NCBI RefSeq assembly: GCF_040954835.1
Contig: NC_090716.1
Location: 8,386,775-8,450,774, forward strand
Length of the DNA: 64,000 nt
Source: Lepisosteus oculatus
Taxonomy: Eukaryota > Chordata > Actinopteri > Semionotiformes > Lepisosteidae
Direction: 5' to 3'
Shown: positions 1 through 12,700 of the stretch, piece by piece
Layout of the letters: each line of letters starts with the position of its first letter
How positions within the stretch are numbered: position 1 is the stretch's first letter
Program-made: the position numbers and the translations under genes
The notes under the pieces: model-generated
Databases searched by the model: none
Told to the model about the DNA's origin: nothing
The model's input: only the letters and a program-made list of their open reading frames with translations

Positions 1-385
1 TTTCTTCTGTAATGATGAGAAGCCAGATGACTCTAAATGGCTAATTCCTCTACATTTTTAGTTTATCACTGTAAGTAATTATTGTAATTTGTTATTTCAA
101 CACAGAGCAGGGTAGGGTGGGGTAGGCTGATTTCTTAATTTCCCAGTGTCTTACTTACTGCATGCACGGACATTAATCCTGAAAACATAAATCTATTTTA
201 TCTCACAAAAACACTCTTGTTCACAAAACAAAATGGAAATACTATGTACAGTAGCCATAAATAGCTTGTAAATACATTGTGACTTAATGTGCATTTATAT
301 AAGAAATGTTGCCTTATTTCCTGTCTAATTAGATTAAAAATTCAGAGACTATAAAACATTAACTGTATTGCATTTTAGTACAGAA

Positions 386-420
386 ACAAACAGCTATGTT
401 CTTCATACATAGCTGTTTGT
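386..420. repeat. perfect hairpin, 14-bp stem and 7-nt loop
   Basis: Arms at 386-399 (ACAAACAGCTATGT) and 407-420 are exact reverse complements around a 7-nt loop. It shares no sequence with the other hairpins in the window. The stem is too short for a typical pre-miRNA. Confidence 0.85.
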
Positions 421-563
421 ACTTCATGAAGAACAGGGAAATCATATGATTAATCCATACATACATTACTGTATGATTTAAAGTGCATTTCATATTTTTC
501 TAGGAATTTCAATTGTATTACCAAAATACAATTAACATGTTATTTTTTTATCATTTACCATGT

Positions 564-597
564 TAATAATATGTACATTACCACATACATATTATTA
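564..597. repeat. inverted repeat, 12-bp arms
   Basis: Perfect 12-bp arms at 564-575 and 586-597 (TAATAATATGTA and its complement) are separated by 10 nt. A+T-rich, so chance is possible. Confidence 0.6.
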
Positions 598-2799
598 AGA
601 TACATTCATACAGACTGCACAGATTTATATGTTAATGAAATGTAAGATATGGAAAACATTAAACATTTTGTAAATAAGACTTTTGCCTCTTAGAAAGATG
701 TGGAGGCCAGTTTTAATCTTTTTACACACCTTTACATAATTATGTGCGGTACAGCTGGGTCTCACTCCAGTGAATAATGTGTGTAATATCTGTGCTAATT
801 TAGACAAATAATGGTTTCTATTAAATGTGATGTCCAGCTGAATCACATTTTGCAAATGTATTCACTTATATCAGTTCATTGCTCAAGGTAAATCCCTTTA
901 TATACAGTATTGAGAGATTGAGAGATTTACTAATGCACATAGCAATTACCAACCCATATATTGGTTGATGCTTTTACATATATATCAATAATCAGTACAT
1001 GAAATTAGGATTATAAGGCAACCGCTGTAAATTCTAAATATCTGGATCTTTGTTCAAGCCGCACAGTTTTGGTTTCTGGTAAGGATATAAAAATAGATTA
1101 TACATATCAATTTAGTCAAAATTCTGAAATTATTTATACAAGTTACTACACATGGAAACCATAATAATATAGAGTAGTTGATAAACATACATAGTAATGT
1201 CCTTTATGTGTGATAAATTTGACAGAGGTTTTATTTACAAAAACGTTAGCACTATACATTTCATACTGTACGATCCACAAAAAACAGGGGAAATGTTCTC
1301 ACAGTACCTTTCAGGAAATACTGTATTTCCCAGTGTTCGTTTATTTATGATATAGAATTGTACATTTAGAAATTTCCCAAGACACACTTTTACAGTACTT
1401 TTACAGTGATTTTTGAACATTTTTAAAATGCAGTTTCCTTAAAGTTAAATGTTTGCTGCATTTTCGTATCTACAACTGGGGGCTTATTTAACATTGTGAA
1501 GATACTAATAATTTAAATACTGCTAGAGGGAATGAAATTCTATGGGTTGATCTTAATATTCAGAGGTCATACTGCTGTTTTACACCAGCAAGCATGAAAC
1601 TAGACAAAGAGTTGTAAGCATTCAAAACCTTCTTAATCTTCAAGTAGCATAATAATTATTTAGTTTTACTTTACTATTTGTCTTTTGCAAAACACTGTTG
1701 AAAAAGGCATGTATGTATACAGTGTGATTAGTAGGTGGTTGTATCATCTACATTTTAATCAGTGTAAAAATAATGTTTTTATTTTTTTAATTAGAATGTG
1801 ATGCCAACAGAAAGATTTGTGTACAGTAAATTCATGAAACTTGCAAAAATATTTTATTCTGAATTCTTTTTGTTTGAAAATACTTAATAAATTCTGATTG
1901 AAGAACACGGGAATAACTTCTGGATATCCTATGTAGTTCCCTAGAGTTCTACAGTACTTCATTTTGAATCTGGTCATCTGGTATCTGGTAAAAGTGTTAC
2001 TACTTGATCATTTTTAAATACAATGAATATGTCATCAGCTACAGTACGTATGTCTTCCAAGAGAGAGACCTGCACTGTTACAACATCTCAAAATAGTCCA
2101 ACACAAGAAATGTTGTGGGAATGCTGTCTATATATACAGTAAGTACAGTACACTCATTAGGCATCATGTATTACACATCAGGCAAAAAGTGTGACCAGTT
2201 CACAGTTAAATCATTCTAGCGGTGTATATTCCTTCTGGCTTTATTCAATACTCATACTAACACGATATTCTAGGTATGTTGCAAGAGCCAGTGCCTAAGT
2301 TTGCATTTATCTAGATCAGTCTGCTCTTTATCTACTGCAATATAACAAATACACATTCTCTCATTCTCTCAAATACATACTTCTCATTTTAAAGTATCTG
2401 AAAGCCTATTGATAAGACACCTATTCTGGTAGTTCTTGCCAGACAACTAAATTACCTAAATTACCTATTTTGCCAGTCATGACATCATGCTGTACACCTT
2501 TGCGCAAAACCCGAAAGAAGTGTAAATGGACCAGTAGTTGGCAATCTTCCCTCTGGACCAGAACATTTTGGACCACCGCCAAAGCATGGAGACCTGGGAC
2601 ACTATGCTTGCCCAGAAGCCATTCTTCAGCTAAAAGTTAAAACCTCATTTTGACATCATTAAAGATCTTAGGGCATTGTCAAAACTCAACCTCAGTATGC
2701 TAGCTATGTTTTCACTTGGAATTGAATGATTTTACTTCACCAAATTTCCTCGTTAACTCTGGTGTGTAGTTCTGCATCAGCAGCTCAACATTCTCTACT

Positions 2800-2917
2800 T
2801 GTCCCCCAGGGGGGTGCTGCCCATCAAGTGCACATAAAGTGGGTCCCCTCCTAGACATAATGCATTTTGGGATCCTTTAAGATAAAAAGCCCTTTATAAA
2901 TGCAAGAAGTTATTCTA
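2800..2917 (+). mobile_element. LINE/SINE 3'-tail fragment (L2/CR1-like)
   Basis: The segment has the layout of the 3' tail shared by many fish LINE/SINE families: a GGGTGCTGCCCATCA-like block, then TTTTGGGATCCTTTAAGAT, then a CCCTTTATAAATGCAAGAAG-like end. The 5' body is not recognisable, so this is a decayed, truncated copy. The family is assigned from memory of such tails. Confidence 0.55.
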
Positions 2918-3274
2918 ATATGTTTTTTTATCCAACTTCTGTAATGCTACATTAGGACAGGAAAATCAAATACAGTTTATCCTGTAAAATAACGCATCCC
3001 TTGATTATCCCCATGAATCATCCAGCTTCTAATTAAGAATCCCTTAAACAGATTCCAAAGTTTATTTGTACTGTACAATATTAATCTTCATAACAGACCG
3101 TATAAGTCCTGGATTTTTAACAGTTTTAAGATATGGCAGGTGTGATTAGTTTTTTCTAATATGATTATTTGTTATGAGGATTGTGTGAGATATTGCTGTT
3201 AGTTATATACTGTACACAGTATATGACATATTTGATGCACTTCTATTTCATGTTGTTTACCAAGACTTCATTTC

Positions 3275-3306
3275 AGGGAAATTGATTAAATTTAATCAAT
3301 TTCCCT
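3275..3306. repeat. perfect 32-bp palindrome without a loop
   Basis: The 16-bp arms at 3275-3290 (AGGGAAATTGATTAAA) and 3291-3306 are exact reverse complements with no spacer. The right arm runs into a retroelement-type tail, so the left arm looks like an inverted copy of that tail's start. Confidence 0.9.
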
Positions 3307-3337
3307 ACGGGATTAATAAAATATTATCTATCTATCT
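3291..3337 (+). mobile_element. retroelement 3' tail with (ATCT)n
   Basis: The sequence ATTTCCCTACGGGATTAATA followed by AAATATT and a short ATCT run matches the end of fish LINE/SINE copies, which usually finish in GGGATTAATAAAGT and (ATCT)n. Only the tail remains. It ends about 70 bp before the SYT9 exon 2 acceptor. Confidence 0.5.
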
Positions 3338-3409
3338 CCTGTACAATCAAGTGGAATTTCCTTAAGGAACAATCAAGTGTTGAATAGTGCCGTGTTTTGT
3401 GCCTTGCAG

Positions 3410-3761
3410 ATGTCTCGGTGAGCTTGCTCTCTCTGGTGGTGACTGCGTGCGGTCTTGCGTTGTTCGGGGTCTCCCTCTTTGTGTCTTGGAAGCTGTGCTG
3501 GATCCCATGGCGTGAGCGGGGCCCGTCAGCCGGAACCAAAGCCGGCCAGCTGGAGCAGCCCGTGTACACGGACACCGAGGTCAACGACAATGAGTACAGC
3601 GAGGATTACATGAAGGAGCCGACCACCGTTCCCGAGTCTGCCATGAAAATCAGTCACACCTCCCCCGATATCCCCCTGGAGGCACAGTCCAAACCGAAAG
3701 AGAACTGCCTCCACAATGCTCGCATGCAGAGGCAGATCACGGAACCCACTTCTTCCGTTCG
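3410..3761 (+). CDS. SYT9: SYT9 exon 2: transmembrane segment and linker
   Basis: The acceptor is CTTGCAG at 3403-3409. The exon enters in phase 1 and leaves after two bases of an Arg codon at donor GTTAGT (3762). It encodes a hydrophobic helix ([20 protein letters not shown] and following), then the juxtamembrane WKLCW Cys/Trp motif typical of SYT9/SYT10. A linker follows with the conserved [12 protein letters not shown] block and ITEPTSS. The exon is more CpG-rich than the introns around it. Open frames on the opposite strand here are shadows. Confidence 0.96.
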
Positions 3762-6700
3762 GTTAGTTTCCCTTTCACTCCTTGTGCTGTCATTAGATTT
3801 GCAGAATAAAGACAGAATAGCCACAGTTTTACTGAGTGTACAACTGACAGTCTCATTTTTAACAAGAACATCTACAGCTGACTTTTTCAGTTTAAACTCC
3901 TTAAACATTATTATCCCACAGGTCATGATCTGCTTCTCACTTATGGCAAAACAGTGGCAGCGAACAAAAAAATCATTATTTGGTCAATAGGTTTAACTTA
4001 TTCTATGGCGATCTTATACATTAGTGCAAAAATAAAGCACTTCTGTATTTTTTTAAAACATATAGTAGTTCATTTGATGAATTTAGACATTTTGTTCCCT
4101 TTCCAAGGTCAGGTGCACCTGGGCTATCAGATCACAACTCTAAACTTTACTACTTACTCTGCATCTTTTAAAGTTCTTTTCTAGACTTTAGATATAAATA
4201 TATCTGTCCCACTATTTATCAAGAAGTATTTTTTATTTAGACTGGAGTAACATACTGTAGAATATATTAAAATTGGGACAAATTGGTAGTCTCAGCTAAA
4301 GTTCAGGAGACATGACAACCAAGTCACTTTCACCACAGCTGTACTAAATAATAATCATCATTTCCAGCAGCATTTCCTGAAAGCTACAGTACACCATATG
4401 TAAAGCTCTCTTTACATATGGTGTACATATGTGTAGAATTTTTGCGATTCTACACATCCCTCCTCAACCACATCCCAATCTTTGCAGCTTCTAATTGTGA
4501 ATTGGGGTCCCAGCCTTCTAGTTCTGTGGCCAAGGGGCTGGTTCTCGGCTAAGCGAGTTAAGCCAAACCTCACTATAACTAAACATCCACAAACATCCAG
4601 TTCTCCAGGGATTATTCCTTCTGAATAATGTGAACGAGACCTGTCATTAACTCAGCCACATGAAAATCAGTTAAACATTAGCAATGGCTACAGTAAGGAG
4701 CATAACCAAGGCTTTGAAGAGATTGTTAGTGAACACAAAGTCACCTTTTCTGTGTACATCTGTTAAGAGATTGAAAAAAGAGGAAAAGCAACAAAAGGAA
4801 AAAAGACATGCTGGGCTCCCAATCTGCCAAAAGCAATACTCCTTAGTAAAAGTTTACTAATGTTTTTCTGTCCATCTGCCCACCATAGACTGATCTAAAT
4901 AGAAACAACCTAGTATCTAAAAAGCTTTGTTTGCCTGTAACTTACAACATCCTTATCAAAATGTTAATATCTCATTTAAAGAATGGAGAAAAACAGTAAA
5001 CATGTGGTATCCAAAAGAGTGTTTGATATGAAAAACTACAGTAAGTGCCTAACCTCCAGGCAAGAGAAGGGCTCTTAAACAGCTCTTAAAGGGTTTTGCA
5101 TTCATTTGTGCTGTTGAGATAAAGGATATCTTTCTGCAGAGCAGCAGGGAAACTTTAGACCTTTAGGAATACATCATATTTTCCATAATGTACTTGTTAC
5201 TATAATTTGAATGATTCATGATACTCTAATAGCACATTTACGCCTGTCTCTCCTTCCTCTGAAGGCACAATTCGATCCGAAGGCAACTAAATCTCTCCAA
5301 CCCGGATTTCAACATCACACAGTTTCAAAGGCAGGAGTCACTCACTGGGCTTGGGAGGATTAAACCAGAGCTGTACAAACAGAGATCAGTTGATACGGAT
5401 GATGGTAGGAGAAATAACAGCAAATCCTGTGGGAAGCTCAATTTTATCCTCAAATACGACTGTGACTTGGAGCAGCTGATTGTCAAAATCCACAAAGCAC
5501 AGGACCTGCCGGCTAAGGACTTCTCTGGCACCTCTGACCCTTACGTCAAAATATATTTGCTCCCAGATCGCAAAACAAAACACCAGACTAAAGTGCACAG
5601 AAAAACTCTGAACCCCGTGTTCGACGAGGTGTTTTTGTTCCCCGTTTCCTATAATGAGCTACCCACGCGAAAGCTGCACTTCAGTGTGTACGACTTCGAC
5701 AGATTCTCCAGGCACGACATGATTGGCCAGGTGGTGGTGGATAACTTTTTAGACTTGCCCGATTTTCCAAGGGAGACAAAACTCTGGAGGGATATCCAGT
5801 ATGTCACCACAGTAAGTGCTTTTTATAGCTCTCTATCTGAAGCAGCTGAGAAATCATGCAAGCTTGACTCAAAATCCTCAGAGTATACAATAGTTACTGT
5901 AAAGAATGTCTGACAAATTGCACGGTGGGTATCAGGTGTTTTTGCTTCATCATGCTTAATGACTACTGGTAAGAACTGTGAAACCTAACTACCTGGAATG
6001 AGAAGTGTGATTGTCAATATCCCCAAAACAGGAATTTTAGGAACTGGAATAAAAAGAAACAAACTTAATACTGAATAGGTCTAGTATATTCTAGAACTTG
6101 TACTTCTAAATCAAAATGAAAAAAAGATACATATTGGGAGTCTTGTTTCCGGTTTCTACTACTAGATACTTCATACTTGAAGCTGCTAAATATTGGCAAA
6201 ACATTTGGCAAGTTTATGCACTTAATGAAAATTATGCACCAAAAGATAAAAATAAAACTTTTAAACAATAAATGTTTAACCAGGACAGTGAGTACAGGTT
6301 GACTTTTGAATCCACATAGCACGTCCCACTTTGAATGACTTTGTTCTGACTTACATTCAGCCTAAAATGATGTTTTTCACAGCGGCAGGAAAATGATGCT
6401 GCAAAGGATTTTTTTTCATTGGAGACCACAGCAGGAATTTTTACTCTGTCTCTGCAATGTCAAATAAAAAAAGATCAAGGTGCCCTGAGAGAAGAAAAAA
6501 TATCTTTTTGTTAAAATTCATACTGTATATAAGCAACACTTGGCTTTATGTAAATAGAACAATCTAGCCTAATTGCCCTGTCCATTCAAACCAGAAAGTA
6601 ATAAAATAGTCTCTACATCATAATACAAACATTCTCATTATAACTTATAAGGTTTTATGATTCAATTAACAATTTTTATATCTGTTTATTTATTTAAACC

Positions 6701-9700
6701 AATTAACTTGGGTTTCTTAATTCGTAAGAACTACATGGGAACTACAGGTTTTGACAGCAAGAGAATCATCTTGGGTGGAAGCAGGAGAGGAGGGATGCCC
6801 TGTGAGTACTATAGTCTCCTTGATTATCTGTAAAACACACAGAAATGATGGGAATTGTGACTAAATTAGCTAGGAATTCAGTACAGATCAAGAAAATGGA
6901 AATATTGCAGTTGTTAAAGATGGTGACAATATTAAAAATCCTGTTTTAATATTTTAATAAAATACAGATTACCAAATCTGTAATGTGCAAACATATTTCC
7001 ACACATATACCTGCTGTAAGCACATTAAGAGACTTCTGTTCCCATATAAGCGTTACGAAAAATGACAGCTTTGAAGGAGATGGTGACACATAGGTGTAAA
7101 TGCAAATCTGTAAAAGCCTGACTTAATGAAAGTCCATTATTGAACATGGAAATGAATTGCCAGATCAAATCAATTTCTCAGTGAAAAGAGTACTGCTGTG
7201 GCTGAAGTGATTGCTGCTACAGGTTTGCCCCAACAAAGGTGCTTGTTTCTCCATGTCGATCTCATTTCTCTTTGCTGAATCCCTCTGCAGAGCAGTGACA
7301 TTTACTGCACTTGCTCCCCAGTATCTGATAACCTCATCGCAGCTCAAAATGATGAGCCCTGCTGATGCCTCCTGTCACGTTGAAAGGAAACCTAATTTGT
7401 GTTCGCTGACAGCCAGTACAATTCATTCAGTATTGAATCTTTCTCTTATTAAGATTAATTCTAGTGACTACAACAACCGTGTTTCCTGCTTAGAAAAAAA
7501 AATTGGATATTTAAAGCTTGTTCTTTCAGGAATAGGCATTTGAATCCGGATTTGGTTAGATCTAATGGAATAGAATTTTATAAGTGTTTATGGTTTTAAA
7601 ATGCAAGACTGTAATTGATATACATACAGTACAATTATTTTTCTTCAAAGAGTGATTAACGTTGCCTTCTTTATATTTAATGACTACTTCAGTATGAGAG
7701 GGATCCTTTGCTGTTGTAAATGGGAGGTATGAGTCCCATTGCTCCTTGTGTTTAACTTGGACACAGTAATAATTCCTTAATCCTGGTTTTAGAAGCAAGT
7801 TCATTCAGTCATGAAAAAACATTAAGCTACAAGTGTCATGATTAAGTAATCGCTTGGAATTAAAAGCGGAAGTTTCCATTTATGGCTTTCTAGATTCAGG
7901 ATGTCAGACACCTGTTCTGTTAGAAGTTGCTACTCCTTTAAAGAGTAAAACTGCTTCTTAATTTATTCACCCTTTTTCTGTTTATTGTCATATTTACCAG
8001 ATAAGGTCAACATCATTGTGAAAAGATCAATTGTAAAAGTCTTAGATGAGAACCTCTGTCTACTCTTCCTATCCCTTTCAGCAATGAGGTTCTCTTGGAT
8101 ACAGTCTCTGCTGACATGTAAAAATACTTTGCTGTAGCCTCCAAGGCAAGGAAGTACAGTAAGTGGCACACTACTTGCCCTGAGAGAGTTCACAGAGACA
8201 AGAACTGTAGAAATTCAGCGGAGGGAGTAAAGTATCAAGTAGACAAGTAAATTACTCTTAACTGCTTGTAGAAAAAGGCCCAAACATATTTGCAGATTGT
8301 GCAATCACACTTTGTGGGGCATGCAAAATTCAACCCACAATACATGTCACTCATAACATTTCAAACACCAGGATGAGAGGATGACAATGGTGATAAATCT
8401 CATCTAAACAAAAAGACAGCAACAAGAGATATATTCCTGGAATGTTAGATTAGAGGTATGATTGAACATCTTAATCTTTGCAGTTGTTGACTTAATTATT
8501 TATTTTATATTTAGTACTCTATATACTGTATAAATCTATGCACTGAAGTTTTATAGGTGTCAAAATTTGATTTCTTATACATATTAGCTGTGAGAAATGT
8601 GTTAAACTTATTTTGTACATCAATTAAATCGTTTTAAGTTGTGAGTGTTTTACCTGCATTGAAAACAACATATAAACTAAACATATAGTAAGATTACTAT
8701 CAGACAAAGTTGATGTAGCAAGATAACATTCATATCACCTTCATAAAAACATCAATATTACAGTAGCATTAAAAGATGAAGAGTAAAAAGCCGTCATTAC
8801 TCAAGTTACTATTTTCTTATGGCAGCTGATTCAATTTCTCTGTCTATCCTAATTCATCTACATTAGATCTAAGTGCTACCTTGGACATTTTACTCTCCCA
8901 TCTTTAGTCTATATTTGGAGTTTCTGACTTTTCTCTTAAATTGTTCAACTGGTAATTTACTCATAGCTGACACTTCTTCTGTTGAGGGTTTTAATTCTAA
9001 AGCTGGATTAGTTAAATCTGGTGTTCCCCTAGGCTCAATACTGGGTCCCTTGCTATTCAGCATTTACATGTTTCCACTTGGTCAGATTTTAAAATCACAT
9101 AGTCTGAAGTATCAAAATTTAATGCTAAGAATACTCAAATATATGTCCAAACTAAACCTGAAACTGAAGTAGCTGTTTCAATTCTCTCTAATTGCATCTC
9201 TGATAAAAAAAAACCTAAATGACTCAAAATTTCATTTACTTAAACTTGACAAGACTGAGGTCATACTACATGGCATTTCCCATCACCACCATAAAGCCAA
9301 TGTAGTAACCTTATCTCTGGACAGCACCGTGCTAGAATATCAATCAAAACTGAAGAATTAAGAGGTGATATTAGAAAGTAAGCCACACTATACCGCATTT
9401 CTGTAGAGTTATAGATCTTCATTTAAAGTATGTGTTCTTAAACTTTAAAATGAGAAGATGTTGCAAATAAAGGCAAACATTCTCAGAAAAAAATAATCCC
9501 TTTTTCCTAGCACAAAAATACAAGAAAGTGCACTCACCTGAAGGACTTTGTCTTTGTCATACCTAACATGAAAACTAAGTCTGACTTCACAAATTCACTT
9601 CCATAGTTATGGATAAGGAAATAGTGAGGCAAAATGAAAGAAACAGAAACAAAATGGAGACAGTAGAGAAAAAGTGGTGTTTAAGGGAATGAGTGGTTTG

Positions 9701-12700
9701 AGGAATTTGTTTAACTTGGTAGAAATAAGTAATAATAACTAAGAAAAAATAAAAATCAGAAACCCAAACCATAAATACAGTACATTTTGAGTTAGTGGGT
9801 CTTGAGTTCAAGCTGTTAGAGCACAAAATGTGTTCGTTTGGAAAGGAAAGGGTGTTAGATTTTCTATAGGCACTGTAAATACAATCAAAATTTTATTGAT
9901 CTAAATTTCTGAGTGTCAAACTACCTGGATTTCATCACAGTTGTTCATGGGTTTAGAGCTTCGACTGGCTCCATTCTCTGGGCAGCAGTTAACTCCTCTA
10001 CACTACAAAACCTGGTTCTGTGCCATAAGAGAAATCTGGGTCTGGGTTGCTCATGACACTTGGCCCTGTCACGTAGGGTCTTCTAAAACTTTGTCATTCT
10101 CTCCTTATACACTCTCAGTATGGAATAGCTGAGGAAACCCTGGCATTGCTCAGCCAGTTGTGTGATGTTCAAGGAAGCCTGGTCACAGTTATAGTAGCTA
10201 ATGTCACAGCCCACACTCTGGTCCAAACACTCGAGACAAACCCTATCATACAGACAGAGCAAACTCGCAGGTGAGGTTACCCTAGAGTCATTATAATTGC
10301 GCAGAAAAATTCCCTTCAATTCAAGGGATGTCCAGCACTGCAATAAATGCTCTTCATCATATCTTTCTTTAAAAACAAAACTAGCAAAAATCTTTTTCTT
10401 CTGTTTATTGAGAAATAAATAAAATTATCCATAATATATGATATAAACCATGTGATAAGGTTTTTCAAGGTTCAAGTTCAATTGAACTCTGTATGTTATT
10501 CAAGTACCTTGAAAGAGCAGCTAAGCTCACATAGTCTCATTTTTACCATATACAGTAATTGTAGAGCAGTGTGAAATTAATCATGCAGCCTGAAACATTT
10601 TAAGTATTGTTTGGCTCTACAGTCTACACATTACAGTAGTTTAAATATGTATTTAACCCTAGCTTTGTTCAGAACACTTGGGCCACACACATAGTGAACT
10701 GGCATAATTTAACCTATCACATTTTGGACATTAAAATACCGAAGGCAGCTGAGGGAAATCAATATTAAAGGAAAGGTCATAATAAATTTACAAATTTAAG
10801 ACAGAACACTTGGAAATATTCAAAACAATGTATTAAATACTTTTACTACAGAGTAATTTAGATGTCAGAAATATATATACTGTATATAAAAGTATGAAAT
10901 CCATGAGGATTAAGTCATCTTAAAAATAAAATGACTTCCTTGATCAATGGTCTCACTGGGACAGCTTTTGGAATCATAATTTGACTTGAGTAAAGAGAAT
11001 AGAGATCAAGATAGACAAAAGAAAAATGACCTTCTGTAATATCTGGCTCTAGCTTTCTGTTAGAAACAAGAGTCAGGTAATTAGAAAACGAAACATGTCA
11101 CAACTCGAAAAAGAAGCTGAGGTTTCTGAAACAGCTGTAAATCGCATTGCATAAATTAGATTTGGAAGTCATGAAATGGGATTTTCACAATCTTTCTTTT
11201 TTACAAATTCTTCTATCATGGTAACTCTGCCTCATATTGTTATATTATGTGCTTTATGATCAATACCGCTGTAGTTTTGTCTTGGGTATTAATTTAAAGC
11301 TGTGCACAAAGACCATACAGGAGCTTATGATGAAAAGAAACTGTAGCCTAAACTCTACAAACAAACAGGAAATCATAGGCAGTAATAATAACAATGATGA
11401 TTGAAAGGGATTTTTTCTCAAATAACAGTGCTTTCCACTAATCCCAGTTTCATTAAGAGAAGCTACAGTACATATTTGTGGCAATTATTCATCAGTGCTG
11501 AATGAAAATGGGTGTTTTATTAAGGACATTAAATATATTTAGTAGTCATTTCAGTATTTAGCATTTTATCGGTCACCATTTGTATTTAATCTGTCCTATC
11601 CTTTATTTGCTATATCGACTCTGTCTGTTTCAGTGTTTCTTGCACAATGAATCAGAAATGCAAGGCTGGAGAAATAAGGAAGAATATTTCAATCCACTTT
11701 TTCTTGCTGGTGGCTTTGCCTCCAGTTTTACTTTCAATCTATGCCTCTTAGTGTTCTATTGGGTTTAGATCAGATGACTGGGTGTTCCATTCAAGTCTTT
11801 TAAGATGCTTCTTCTAAAGAAATGCCTTTACACATCTGGGAATTAAATAACCATCCACAACCTTTGTTCACTACATCTGGGAATTATTTTCTGTTCCCCC
11901 ATTAGATGCATGCAACAATCTATACTGTCATCTGTATATTATACTGTACCTACCCCAATAAAGCACCAAAGCAGAGTTGTACCATCTCCTAACAGTCAGA
12001 AAGATGCACACAGATAAGATAACCAGAAATCCACATGTCATCAGTGATTTTAAACTCATGCCAACAGGATCTGTATCAACATTCTGTTATAACAAACTCT
12101 GTGTCTTCTTGTTTTTGCTAAACCTTATTAGCTGACAAATTAACTTACTGTATGCAACACCAACACTGCTGTATTGCTAATAATAGCACCCATGGCATAT
12201 CTGCCTTCTTTCATTCACAATCATGAAGTCAATTTCTTAATTTACCATCAGGTCTCCTGCCAATCCAATAGAAAGCTTTTTTTTTAATCATACATTATGC
12301 AGTGGACTATTTTCAGAATCAGAAAAGTTTTGTATTCTCTCTGCTGTTAAGTTCTTTTCTGGATTGACTATGGCTAAAATTTGTTATTTGTTTTACCCCT
12401 GTGGAAAGGACAATAGGACTCATTTATACAGCATGTAATCATTTATTTGCATATAATAAAATGCTCCTAATATTCCCCTGCAGGTGTACTGCACATCTGA
12501 AATACTGAATTTCATTTCAGCAATTATAGTGTACAACATGCAGTAACCAATATAACTCTCAAATTAACATATTTGATTTATTTTTGCTATGCAACTTTTC
12601 ACTTTAAAGGGAATTAATGATGATATCAGATTGAGTATTTTTTACATTTCATCTAGTAAAGGGAACACCCAGAATTCAAAGAGCATTAGTCCAAGCAAAG

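Larger units (their letters stand above)
1..3409 (+). other. SYT9: SYT9 intron 1 (3' part)
   Basis: No coding exon is visible here. The SYT9 start exon, about 48 codons in the human protein, must lie before the window, because exon 2 enters in phase 1 at a clean acceptor. The stretch is A+T-rich and holds small hairpins, a LINE/SINE-type 3' tail near 2800-2917 and a second one at 3291-3337. The short open frames in it have no recognisable protein similarity. Confidence 0.8.
3762..5264 (+). other. SYT9: SYT9 intron 2
   Basis: The intron runs from GTTAGT to CTGAAG. It contains two adjacent hairpins (4389-4457) and no recognisable exon or transposon coding sequence. Confidence 0.9.

Noticed and set aside
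386..420. Hairpin as a microRNA precursor
   Set aside because: A 14-bp stem is too short for a canonical precursor. It was kept only as a structural repeat.
3324..3926. Minus-strand open frames opposite SYT9 exon 2
   Set aside because: They are shadows of a well-supported coding exon with higher G+C.
5812..5913. Extension of the SYT9 C2A exon to the stop at 5913
   Set aside because: The GTAAGT donor at 5812 is ideal, and the protein continues in exon 4 with the expected C2B start.
10083..10343. 86-codon minus-strand frame
   Set aside because: It has several cysteines but no recognisable domain, no splice context and no neighbouring exon. Treated as chance.
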